From positions 1 through 7,705 of the forward strand of contig JACPQI010000135.1 of NCBI GenBank assembly GCA_016190545.1: a stretch of DNA of 7,705 bases. The letters are read 5' to 3'. The DNA comes from Chloroflexota bacterium (GTDB taxonomy: Bacteria; Chloroflexota; Dehalococcoidia; SHYB01; JACPQI01). Each line of letters starts with the position of its first letter. Position 1 is the first letter of the stretch. Below the pieces are notes generated by a model. The model was given only the letters and a program-made list of their open reading frames with translations. It was not told the origin of the DNA and searched no databases. A program made the position numbers and the translations under genes. Below, piece by piece: positions 1 to 6,716 of this stretch.

Positions 1-345
1 GCAGACCGGCACGCACTCCCCGCAGGCGGTGCAGCGGTCGCGGTCCAGGGACGGCTTCCCGCTTGGGCCTGGGACGAAGGCCCCCTCCGGGCAGGCCGTG
101 ACGCACAGCCCGCAGCCGGTGCAGCGGCTCACCGCAAACCCCAACTCCGGTCGACTGTTTATGGCCTCCGGGTTGGCGCACCACCAGCAGGACAGAGAAC
201 ACCCCTTGAGGAAGACCGTGGTCCGGATGCCCGGCCCATCATGGATGCAGTAGCGTTGGATGTTGAAAACGACCGCCGTCACGCCCTCCGTTGCGGTAGG
301 TTGACGCGGGCTCTTGGCCGACTGCTCTTGTATCTTTCCTGTCAT
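1..345 (-). CDS. Glycyl-radical-enzyme activating enzyme (radical SAM, PflA-like), 5' part, cut by window edge
   Basis: Only the first 115 codons are present; the reading frame runs off the left edge. Residues 33-49 carry the family hallmark YCIHDGPGIRTTVFLKGC, followed by the radical SAM cluster cysteines C49, C53 and C56 (CxxxCxxC) and the usual WCANPE. Two ferredoxin-like sets follow: C75, C78, C81, C85, then C105, C108, C111, C115. This is the pattern of activases that carry an inserted two-cluster ferredoxin domain. Such enzymes use S-adenosylmethionine and a reduced [4Fe-4S] cluster to place a glycyl radical on a partner enzyme (pyruvate formate-lyase, diol dehydratase, decarboxylase or C-C/C-N/C-S lyase types). 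The partner is not in the window, so the substrate cannot be named. ATG at 345 has purine-rich GGGGGCGAG just upstream. An in-frame ATG at 393 is an alternative that would add 16 residues but lacks a ribosome binding site. It lies downstream of mutY on the same strand. The family call is firm; the specific function is open. Confidence 0.92.
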   Translation of the reverse strand, partial: MTGKIQEQSAKSPRQPTATEGVTAVVFNIQRYCIHDGPGIRTTVFLKGCSLSCWWCANPEAINSRPELGFAVSRCTGCGLCVTACPEGAFVPGPSGKPSLDRDRCTACGECVPVC

Positions 346-427
346 CTCGCCCCCGGTACCCGGCTGTTTCTGCGAATGTGTGCGGCGTTCCATGCGTAAC
401 GGGCTGGAGCAGGCCGAATCCAAGCAC

Positions 428-456
428 ACTGTATCATGTTCGGCAACGCCTGTCTA
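428..456 (-). promoter_or_regulatory. Candidate sigma-70-type promoter for the activase gene
   Basis: On the minus strand, TAGACA (456-451) matches the -35 consensus at 5 of 6 bases. After a 17-base spacer comes TACAGT (433-428), matching the -10 at 4 of 6, with TG one base upstream (extended -10, TGaTACAGT). Transcription would start near 421, leaving a leader of about 75 bases before ATG 345. The -35 begins only a few bases past the mutY stop, so the activase could be expressed independently of mutY. This comes from pattern matching only. Confidence 0.45.
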
Positions 457-459
457 CGA

Positions 460-1506
460 CTAAGGTCTCTTGGTTCTGGTTGCTTTGTGGCAGATGCCCG
501 GCCAAGGCTTGTATAAGGACCGAGTCGGGCTTGTCCCACTCATGACTTGTCGGTCGGTGCCGTACGGCAAGCGCACGCCCTCCGGCGTGACCTGCGCCAG
601 CCCATCCCGCTCAAGCCCTTGCGCCAGACGCTCCAGCCACGGCATATCACCCCGGCTGAATCCCGGCCGTACAGCCTCGCCCACCTCCTTAAGCGGGAGG
701 CTTTGCCCATCCCAGAGCTGTCGTAGCCGCTGGATGATGCGCCCTCGGTAGAAACGCGTCGAGCCGCGGAAGGCCGGTTGGGCCCGGTAGAGCGGCGGCG
801 GCTCCGCCACCCGGCGGCCTGCCCCCGCCAGCACAGGCGCCGCCCGGCACTGCTCTTGCAGCGGGCACACAGCGCAGCGCGGCGCTCGCGTGATGCACAC
901 CGTCGCACCCAGGTCCATGAGCGCCTGGTTCCAAAGGGACGCCTTGCCGCGGGGCAGCACATCCCGGGCCAGGTCGCGTAACCCTGAAGCAGTCGGCGCC
1001 ACCTCGTCTCGAAACACCCTCGCCAACACTCGGCGCACGTTGGTGTCCACTACCGGGGCCTGCGCGCCGAAAGCGAAGCACGCCACCGCATTGGCCGTGT
1101 AGTCACCGATGCCCGGCAGCCTGCGCATCCCCGCGGGCGTTCGGGGCAACCGCCCGCCGCGCTCCATCACCTCTTGCGCAATGCGGTGCAGCCATACAGC
1201 GCGCCGGTTGTACCCCAGCCCTGACCAGGCCCGGATCACCTCGGACAGGGGGGCTTGGGCAAGGCGTTCGAAGGTGGGGAAACGTTGCAGGAACCGTTGA
1301 TAGCTGGGGACGACGCGTGACGTCTGGGTCTGCTGCAGCATGACCTCGGACACCAGGATAGCGTAAGGGTCGCGCGTCTCGCGCCACGGAAACCCCCGCC
1401 CGTGCGCTCGGTACCAGGCCAGCACGCGGCGGCGCAGCCAGGGCGCTGTTGCGCCTACACCGTCACGGCTGCTCATGGCGCGCGGCAGGTCCTGATTGCT
1501 GCTCAC
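460..1506 (-). CDS. mutY: Adenine DNA glycosylase MutY (A/G-specific), without recognisable NUDIX-like domain
   Basis: Base-excision repair enzyme that removes adenine mispaired with 8-oxoguanine. The HhH-GPD domain spans about residues 25-200. SEVMLQQTQ at 53-61 holds the catalytic Glu54, the helix-hairpin-helix LPGIGDYTA is at 130-138, and VVDTNVRR at 152-159 holds the conserved Asp154. The [4Fe-4S] loop has C204, C211, C214 and C220 with the canonical Cx6Cx2Cx5C spacing. All catalytic residues are present. The total length (348 aa) is normal, but residues 240-348 do not resemble the NUDIX-like 8-oxoG recognition domain of E. coli MutY. They contain a GSTRFYRGRIIQRLR segment of the kind I associate with actinobacterial and Chloroflexota MutY, probably a small helical or winged-helix domain. 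GTG 1506 overlaps the upstream efflux gene by 44 bases. ATG 1476 (residue 11) gives an N-terminus closer in length to characterised MutY and an overlap of only 14 bases, and may be the true start. Either way it is probably co-transcribed with the efflux gene. Confidence 0.95.
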   Translation of the reverse strand: MSSNQDLPRAMSSRDGVGATAPWLRRRVLAWYRAHGRGFPWRETRDPYAILVSEVMLQQTQTSRVVPSYQRFLQRFPTFERLAQAPLSEVIRAWSGLGYNRRAVWLHRIAQEVMERGGRLPRTPAGMRRLPGIGDYTANAVACFAFGAQAPVVDTNVRRVLARVFRDEVAPTASGLRDLARDVLPRGKASLWNQALMDLGATVCITRAPRCAVCPLQEQCRAAPVLAGAGRRVAEPPPLYRAQPAFRGSTRFYRGRIIQRLRQLWDGQSLPLKEVGEAVRPGFSRGDMPWLERLAQGLERDGLAQVTPEGVRLPYGTDRQVMSGTSPTRSLYKPWPGICHKATRTKRP

Positions 1507-3166
1507 CCGCCCTGGCGGCCTTCTTGTCGGCCCACTCGTCCATGCTGCGCCGCAACGGGATCTCAGGCATGATAAGCGCTGCCAGGATGCACAGCGCTAC
1601 CACTACGGCTGCCAGCAGGAACACCTCGGACAGAGAGGAGGCCAGCGCCTCCTTGATGCCGGTCACAAACCGGCCATACATCGCCAAGCCGTCCGGCCCC
1701 GACTCGATGAAGGTCTGCCGGGCCTCTGCCAGGGTCTGAGGCTGCACCAGCACTTGGGCGTCGTTTAGCCGCTCCAGGCTCCTCTCCGGCAGCCGTCGCA
1801 CCACCTCCGGGTCCAGATTGGTCCGCAGCGCATCCGCCAGCCGTACATTGAGCACCGTGCCCATCACCGCCACGCCGATGGTGCCGCCCACGTTGCGGAA
1901 GAACTGCACAGACGTCGTCACCACGCCTAGCAAGGAGTAGTGGAAAGCGTTCTGTACGGCTATGGTGATGACCGGCAGGGTGCAGCCCAGCCCCAGGCCG
2001 ATAAACACCATATTGCGCACGAGGGTGTTATTCCCCACACCGGAGTCCATGCGCCAGAGCAGGAACATGCCAAAGGCCATGAGAAGACTGCCGAAGACCG
2101 CCACCGCCTTGTACCTGCCTGTCCGCGTCAGGAGTTGCCCCGACAGCACCGCCGCCATCGAGATGCTCAGAGTCATGGGCATGAGGATGAGGCCTGAGTT
2201 GGTGGCGGACTGCCCCGTGACTCCCTGGGCGAAGAGCGGGATATAGATGATGGCGCCGAACAGGCCGAGCCCGGTGAAGAACCCCACGGCGATGGAGGCG
2301 TTGAAGACCCGGTGCCTGAACAGGTGCAGCGGTAACAGGGGTTCCTGCGAGCGCCGTTCCACCCACAGGAACACTAGGCCGATGACCACGCCCGCGCTCA
2401 GTAGCCCCACGATGAGGGGCGAACCCCAGGACGCGTCCTGGCCGCCCATGGAGAGGCCCAGGAGCAGCGGGGTGAGACAGGCGAGCAGGAGCGCCGCGCC
2501 CCGGTAGTCCAGCACCAGCGGCTTCGTCCGTTCTACGCGAGGGTTGGGCATGGCGGATACCAGGAGCAACGTGACCACGGCCCCCACCGGCAGGTTGATA
2601 TAGAACGCCCACCGCCACGACAAGGTGTCGGTGAGCCATCCTCCCAGGAGCGGTCCTATCACGCTCGCCAGAGCGAAGCACGAGGCGATAAGCCCCTGCC
2701 AGCGTCCGCGCTCCCGGGGCGGGAACAGGTCGCTGATCATGATGAAGGACAGGGCGAACAGCATCCCGCCGCCGACGCCCTGGAGCGCCCGGAACCCGAT
2801 GAGTTGGTCCATGGACTGGGCGGCTCCCGTCAGTGCCGAGCCGAGCAGGAACACCGCCATCCCTCCCAGGTACAGCCACTTCCGCCCGAGCAAGTCCGAG
2901 AGCTTGCCCCAGATGGGTACCCCCACGGCGCTGGTCAGCAGGTAGGAAGTGACGACCCACGACAGGCGGTCGAGTCCGCCCAGGTCTGCGACCATGCGCG
3001 GCAGCGCCGTGCCTACGATGGTCTGGTCCATGGCGGCCATGAACAGGCCCAGCATGACGCCCGCCACGCTCATGACCAGAGCGGAGCGGGACCGGGTCTG
3101 AGCGCGTATACCGCCAGCAGCTCCCGGGGCGGCTGCTGGCCCCGCGGACGCCGAGTGCTTGTCCAT
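1463..3166 (-). CDS. MFS multidrug efflux transporter, DHA2 family (EmrB/QacA type, 14 TMS)
   Basis: Proton-driven drug exporter of the cytoplasmic membrane, 567 aa, a typical length for 14-helix DHA2 proteins. A polar N-terminal tail (1-28) is followed by the first helix with MDQTIVGTALP at about 46-56 (motif D1). Motif A, GKLSDLLGRK, is at 87-96 in the first cytoplasmic loop. RALQGVGGGM is at about 126-135, and the antiporter motif C (ASVIGPLLGGWL) is at about 167-178. Hydrophobic segments continue to about residue 440. A long polar loop (about 441-510) before the last helix is typical of the family, and the C-terminus is short and charged. ATG 3166 is supported by AGAAAGG about 5-6 bases upstream. 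The substrate cannot be read from the sequence. No EmrA-like adaptor or TetR/MarR regulator is adjacent, so it probably works alone. It runs into mutY. Confidence 0.93.
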   Translation of the reverse strand: MDKHSASAGPAAAPGAAGGIRAQTRSRSALVMSVAGVMLGLFMAAMDQTIVGTALPRMVADLGGLDRLSWVVTSYLLTSAVGVPIWGKLSDLLGRKWLYLGGMAVFLLGSALTGAAQSMDQLIGFRALQGVGGGMLFALSFIMISDLFPPRERGRWQGLIASCFALASVIGPLLGGWLTDTLSWRWAFYINLPVGAVVTLLLVSAMPNPRVERTKPLVLDYRGAALLLACLTPLLLGLSMGGQDASWGSPLIVGLLSAGVVIGLVFLWVERRSQEPLLPLHLFRHRVFNASIAVGFFTGLGLFGAIIYIPLFAQGVTGQSATNSGLILMPMTLSISMAAVLSGQLLTRTGRYKAVAVFGSLLMAFGMFLLWRMDSGVGNNTLVRNMVFIGLGLGCTLPVITIAVQNAFHYSLLGVVTTSVQFFRNVGGTIGVAVMGTVLNVRLADALRTNLDPEVVRRLPERSLERLNDAQVLVQPQTLAEARQTFIESGPDGLAMYGRFVTGIKEALASSLSEVFLLAAVVVALCILAALIMPEIPLRRSMDEWADKKAARAGEQQSGPAARHEQP

Positions 3167-3210
3167 CTAAGCCTTTCTGGTCTGCGTTGGGCAGGCCATG
3201 CAACTGTATC

Positions 3211-3239
3211 AGGCTACTCCCCACGCGCTGCGCCGTCAA
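3211..3239 (-). promoter_or_regulatory. Candidate promoter for the efflux gene
   Basis: On the minus strand, TTGACG (3239-3234; 5 of 6 to the -35 consensus) is followed by a 17-base spacer and TAGCCT (3216-3211; 3 of 6 to the -10). An alternative is an extended -10, TGATACAGT, at 3211-3203, which has no good -35 but is identical to the 9-mer in the activase promoter at 436-428. Either would give a short leader before ATG 3166. Which is used cannot be decided from the sequence. Confidence 0.38.
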
Positions 3240-3295
3240 TGGCGTCGCACTGCTCCTCCCGCGCCTTGTCCCCCGACCCACATCCATGTACCCGC

Positions 3296-3323
3296 TTGCG
3301 CTCGTAGAACCCTATGCTATAAT
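3296..3323 (+). promoter_or_regulatory. Extended -10 promoter of the ABC transporter operon
   Basis: A perfect -10, TATAAT, lies at 3318-3323 with TGC immediately before it (3315-3317), making an extended -10. A weak -35, TTGCGC (3296-3301; 3 of 6), lies 16 bases upstream. The expected transcript start is about 3330, only some 20 bases before the ATPase start codon at 3350. It stands out in this GC-rich region and sits correctly for the operon. Confidence 0.65.
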
Positions 3324-3349
3324 GACGACTTGCATCCGGCAGCCGTATC

Positions 3350-4294
3350 ATGATAGAAGTTCAGCACCTCTCGAAGTACTACGGCAGTTATCCGGCCGTT
3401 GAAGACGTCTCCTTCCAGGTAAACAAGGGGGAGATCGTTGGGCTGTTAGGCCCCAACGCGGCGGGGAAGACTACCACCATGCGCGTCATCACGGGCTTCC
3501 TGCCGCCCACCAATGGCGTGGTGCGTGTCAACGGCTATGATATCGTCTCCCACTCGCTGGAGGCCCGGCGACACATTGGCTATCTGCCGGAGACCGTCCC
3601 CCTCTATACGGAGATGACAGTCCGTGAGTACCTGACGTATATGGGCGCCCTGCGTGGTATGGGAGGAGCCCGGCTCAAGTCGCGTCTGGACGATGTCGTA
3701 GGTATCTGTCGGTTGGAAGATTACGTAGACTCCCACATCGCCAAGCTGTCCAAGGGCTTCCGACAGCGCGTCGGCATCGCCCAGGCTATCATCCATCAGC
3801 CCACTGTCTTGGTGCTGGACGAGCCTACCATCGGCATCGACCCCATCCAGGTTGTCGAGACCCGCCAGGTCATCCGCGACCTGTCCAGCGAGCAACGCGC
3901 CATCATTCTCAGTACCCACATCCTGCCGGAAGTCAGCATGATCTGCGGCCGCGTCCTGATTATCAACGAGGGCCGTCTCATTGCCGAAGACACACCGGCC
4001 AACCTGGCGACGCGGCTGCGCGGCGCCTCTCAAGTCGTCGCCGAGATCCGGGGCCCCGCCAAGACCGTCCTGAACGCGCTCCAAGACGGCTTGAAGGATG
4101 TGAAGGACATCCGGCGTGAGGGTACGGAGGACCGCTCCTCCTATTACATCGACTGTAAGCCCGGCATTGACTGCCGCGAGCAACTCGCCACGCTGGTGGT
4201 GGAGAACGGCTGGGGACTGCTGGGCCTGCAGACCAGAGGCATGTCCCTTGAGGAGATATTCCTGGAACTCACCGTGGGAGAGGAGAACGAGTGA
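3350..4294 (+). CDS. ABC transporter ATPase subunit, ABC-2/GldA-NosF-like
   Basis: Cytoplasmic ATPase of an ABC-2-type exporter, 314 aa, a normal length for this subfamily. Walker A is GPNAAGKTT at 34-42 (Lys40), with Ala37 where Gly is usual. IGYLPE at 76-81 takes the Q-loop place, with Glu81 at the usual Gln, as is common in GldA-like subunits. The signature is LSKGFRQRV at 133-141. Walker B is VLVLDE (153-158) with catalytic Glu158, the D-loop is GIDP (162-165), and the switch histidine is His190 in STHILPE. Residues 225-314 form the usual C-terminal extension, including the SLEEIFLELT segment at 299-308. ATG 3350 is the only possible start, since an in-frame stop lies at 3323-3325. There is no clear Shine-Dalgarno site and the leader is only about 20 bases, so initiation may be close to leaderless. 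It overlaps the permease by four bases. The neighbours indicate the GldA/GldF/GldG class of transporter; the substrate is unknown. Confidence 0.95.
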   Translation: MIEVQHLSKYYGSYPAVEDVSFQVNKGEIVGLLGPNAAGKTTTMRVITGFLPPTNGVVRVNGYDIVSHSLEARRHIGYLPETVPLYTEMTVREYLTYMGALRGMGGARLKSRLDDVVGICRLEDYVDSHIAKLSKGFRQRVGIAQAIIHQPTVLVLDEPTIGIDPIQVVETRQVIRDLSSEQRAIILSTHILPEVSMICGRVLIINEGRLIAEDTPANLATRLRGASQVVAEIRGPAKTVLNALQDGLKDVKDIRREGTEDRSSYYIDCKPGIDCREQLATLVVENGWGLLGLQTRGMSLEEIFLELTVGEENE

Positions 4295-5010
4295 GGAACA
4301 CCCTGGCCATCGCCTGGAAGGAGTGCAAGGGGTACTTCGCCCAGCCTGTAGCGTACGTGGTGGCGGCGGTCTTCCTCTTCGTCACCGGCTTCTTCTTCAT
4401 TGACGGCCTGAGCGGCCCGCTGCCCGAGGCCGGCATTCGCGGCTACGTCCTCAACATCTGGTGGGTGCTTTTCGTCCTGGCCCTGGGCGGCATCCTCGCC
4501 ATGCGCCTCCTGGCGGAAGAGCAGAAGCTGGGCACCGTTGAGCTCCTTCTTACCTCCCCTGTCCGCGACTCTGAGGTCATCATGGGCAAGTTCCTGGGGA
4601 GCATCAGTTTCTTCCTCGCTATGGTGGTCATCACCTTCTTCTATCCCTTGCTCCTCCACCTCTTCGGCTCGCCGGACAACGGCCCCATCATGACCGCCTA
4701 TCTTGGTATTCTACTGATGGGGTTCTTGGCCTTTTCTGTCGGTCTCTTCGCCTCCTCCTTGACCAACAACCAGATCATCTCCGCCATCGTCAGCATGGGC
4801 ATCCTGTTCATGCTTTGGTTCCTTTATCTGGGCGAGGACTTCCTGGGCGGCAACCTCGCTGACTTCTTCTCTTTCATGTCTCTGCGGAACCATTACCGGG
4901 ACTTCAGCGTTGGGATTATCGAGACCAAGTCGGTGATCTACCTCATCAGCATGGCGGCGATGTCCCTGTTCCTGGCAATTCGCTCACTCGAGAGCCGGAG
5001 GTGGCGGTAG
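4291..5010 (+). CDS. ABC-2-type permease, GldF/NosY-like
   Basis: Integral membrane partner of the preceding ATPase, 239 aa. Six hydrophobic helices are visible at about residues 19-38, 52-72, 101-123, 134-156, 162-182 and 213-232. The N-terminus (AWKECKGYFAQPVAYVV) and the cytoplasmic segment LLAEEQKLGTVELLLTSPV (73-91) are typical of GldF-like ABC-2 permeases; the latter is the coupling region contacting the ATPase. The GTG start at 4291 overlaps the ATPase stop as GTGA, with AGGAG (4281-4285) five bases upstream, which indicates translational coupling. As the only permease here, it probably dimerises. The family name comes from gliding motility, but similar operons are found in many non-gliding bacteria, so motility is not implied. 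Confidence 0.93.
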   Translation: MRNTLAIAWKECKGYFAQPVAYVVAAVFLFVTGFFFIDGLSGPLPEAGIRGYVLNIWWVLFVLALGGILAMRLLAEEQKLGTVELLLTSPVRDSEVIMGKFLGSISFFLAMVVITFFYPLLLHLFGSPDNGPIMTAYLGILLMGFLAFSVGLFASSLTNNQIISAIVSMGILFMLWFLYLGEDFLGGNLADFFSFMSLRNHYRDFSVGIIETKSVIYLISMAAMSLFLAIRSLESRRWR

Positions 5011-5013
5011 GCC

Positions 5014-6699
5014 GTGACCCAAGACAACACCTCACCTTCACAGCCTCCCCCGACTGGCCTGGCGCAACGGCTGCGTGGCGCCTTTGGCAACCTCGCCTTA
5101 CTCTTCGCCGCCGCCGGCGTGGTGGCCTTGCTGGGCGCCGGCATCCTTTATCTCATCGCTCCGGATGACCTCAAGACCTCTATTTTGGCCCTCGTCGGTA
5201 TCGGTCTGGTGTTCCTTCTCCTCTTCGCCTTTGTCGCCTCCAACCAGCTCATCTCCTTCGCCCGGCAGCGGCGCACCTGGTACGGCGCCAACACCTTCCT
5301 TCTCATAGCTGTGTTCGCCACCATCGTTGGAGTCATCAACTGGTTCGGCAACGAGTCCTCCGCCCGCTATGACGCCACCGCCGGCAAGCAGTTCGACCTC
5401 TCCGAGCAGACCCGCACCGTCCTACGCACGCTGCCGGAGGAGATCCAGGCTGTCGCCTTCTTCACGCCCACCGATAGCCAGGCCCTGAAAGACCGGGTCA
5501 CCGACCTGCTCCAGGAATACAAGCGGCGCTCCGACAGGCACTTCGACTATGAGGTGGTGGACCCGGAGGTCCAGCCTTCTACCGCGCGGCGCTTCAATGT
5601 CACTGCCTTCCCTGCTGTCTCCTTCGCTACCCGCGACCGGGTGGTGAACCTGCCTCTGACCGTCGGCTCTGCGCTGCGCCCGCCCACGGAGCAGGACTTC
5701 ACCAGCATGCTCCTGGTGGTGACCAGCCAGAAGCAGAAACGGGTGGTCTTTCTCACGGGGCACGGCGAGCGCGACCCAGGAGACTTGGGCGACAACACGG
5801 TTGGGCTTGGCTTAGCTCGCCAGGGCCTCATCTCAGACAACTACAGCGTGGACGTAGTGAAGCTGGACCAGCAGCTCCAGCCCACAGTCCCGGAAGACAC
5901 TGCTGTCCTGGTTATCGCCGGAGCCACCAGAGACCTTTCTCCTTTCGAGATCACCGCTATCGACGCCTACCTCAAGAACGGCGGGCGCCTCGTCATCCTT
6001 GCCGAGCCCAACCCGCCGGACACCTTCCAAGCCCTGCTCAATCGGTGGGGTGTAGAGGTGCTGCCGGGCATGGCTGTAGATACCCTCTCCTCCCTCATCG
6101 GCGACCCGCGCTCTCCCGTTGTCGAAAGCAAGAGCCAGTTCTCTGACGTAAGCCCTATCACGCAGCCGTTGGCCGCCGCCCTCTTCACCCAGGCTGCGGG
6201 GCTCCAGCGTAACCATAGCCGGGAGCGCAGCTACATCCAGGTCCAGCCGCTTCTCGCCACCTCTGCCCTTCCCTTCTCTTGGCAGGAGACAGACCCAGAC
6301 GTCAACAGCTTCGACCTCCGCTCGGACAGCCCTGGACCCATCGCCTTGGGCATGGTCGTCGAGGCCACCGCGCCGCTTGACGAGCCTGAGGGCGCCATCC
6401 CCCTCAGCCAGGCCCTGGGCGACCCCAGCAAGAACGTCGCCAAGCTCGTCGTCATCGGCGACTCCGATTTTCTCTCCAATCGCTTCTATACCTTCCGCAA
6501 CAACAGTGACCTCTTCTTGAACTCTGTTAACTGGCTGGCGGAAGATGTCAACCTCATTTCTATTCGTCCCAAGACCATCCCGTTCCGGCTTCTCATCGTG
6601 AACCAGCGGGAGTGGAACTTCATCCGCTTCGCAAGCTGGCTCCTCCTGCCCTTCGCTGTGGTGGTTGTGGGCGGCATTGTGTGGTGGCGCAGGCGGTAG
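5014..6699 (+). CDS. GldG-like ABC transporter auxiliary membrane protein
   Basis: A protein of 561 aa. Hydrophobic helices lie at about 26-48, 55-79 and 91-111, then a large soluble region (about 112-535), then a final helix (539-557) ending in WWRRR. The soluble part starts with RYDATAGKQFDLSEQTRTVL (118-137), the usual opening of GldG-type domains, predicted to face outward. Further family segments are VVFLTGHGER (244-253), a Rossmann-like strand-helix block VLVIAGATRDLSPFE (298-312) with NGGRLVILAEP (322-332), and VVIGDSDFLSN (479-489). N-terminal helices and C-terminal anchor are both present, so it looks complete. The GTG start at 5014 lies three bases after the permease stop, with GGAGG at 4997-5001. 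These proteins always travel with the ABC pair; their biochemical role is unproven, with substrate binding or periplasmic scaffolding as candidate roles. No catalytic residues can be assigned. Confidence 0.9.
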   Translation: MTQDNTSPSQPPPTGLAQRLRGAFGNLALLFAAAGVVALLGAGILYLIAPDDLKTSILALVGIGLVFLLLFAFVASNQLISFARQRRTWYGANTFLLIAVFATIVGVINWFGNESSARYDATAGKQFDLSEQTRTVLRTLPEEIQAVAFFTPTDSQALKDRVTDLLQEYKRRSDRHFDYEVVDPEVQPSTARRFNVTAFPAVSFATRDRVVNLPLTVGSALRPPTEQDFTSMLLVVTSQKQKRVVFLTGHGERDPGDLGDNTVGLGLARQGLISDNYSVDVVKLDQQLQPTVPEDTAVLVIAGATRDLSPFEITAIDAYLKNGGRLVILAEPNPPDTFQALLNRWGVEVLPGMAVDTLSSLIGDPRSPVVESKSQFSDVSPITQPLAAALFTQAAGLQRNHSRERSYIQVQPLLATSALPFSWQETDPDVNSFDLRSDSPGPIALGMVVEATAPLDEPEGAIPLSQALGDPSKNVAKLVVIGDSDFLSNRFYTFRNNSDLFLNSVNWLAEDVNLISIRPKTIPFRLLIVNQREWNFIRFASWLLLPFAVVVVGGIVWWRRR

Positions 6700-6709
6700 A
6701 GGAAGGGGG
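6700..6709 (+). promoter_or_regulatory. Ribosome binding site fixing the DUF4340 start
   Basis: AGGAAGGGGG directly follows the stop codon of the GldG-like gene (6697-6699) and lies seven bases before ATG 6717. No comparable site precedes ATG 6612, so this decides the start in favour of 6717. Confidence 0.75.
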
Positions 6710-6716
6710 CGAGCAG

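Larger units (their letters stand above)
3167..3349. other. Divergent intergenic region between efflux gene and ABC operon
   Basis: This is the only sizeable non-coding gap in the window. It holds the outward-facing promoter candidates for both blocks and no convincing gene. I see no long inverted repeat that would mark a clear operator, and no adjacent regulator gene, so shared control of the two blocks is not indicated. Confidence 0.7.

Noticed and set aside
29..253. Plus-strand and other-frame open frames opposite the activase fragment
   Set aside because: The minus-strand frame ending at the window edge carries the radical SAM and ferredoxin cysteines, so the opposite frames are shadows.
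346..365. GC-rich GGTACC-centred sequence before the activase start as a terminator hairpin
   Set aside because: Arms are short and imperfect and no T-run follows on either strand; it overlaps the likely ribosome binding site.
3231..3244. Inverted repeat CGCC-6-GGCG over the efflux -35 region as an operator
   Set aside because: Only four-base arms, with mismatches outside and inside; expected by chance in GC-rich DNA, and no regulator gene is adjacent.
2028..3287. Long open frame on the minus strand (419 codons) overlapping the efflux gene
   Set aside because: It is a shifted frame of the same strand as the efflux gene, rich in Arg, Gly and Pro, with no domain pattern; the efflux protein in the other frame has all its family motifs.
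3446..4183. Minus-strand open frame of 245 codons opposite the ABC ATPase
   Set aside because: Low-complexity Asp/Gly/Val/Leu-rich translation typical of the antisense of a GC-rich gene; the plus-strand ATPase is unambiguous.
6612..6716. Upstream extension of the DUF4340 protein to ATG 6612
   Set aside because: It lies inside the GldG-like gene, has no ribosome binding site, and encodes a Cys/Gly/Arg-rich stretch ahead of an obvious N-terminal helix.
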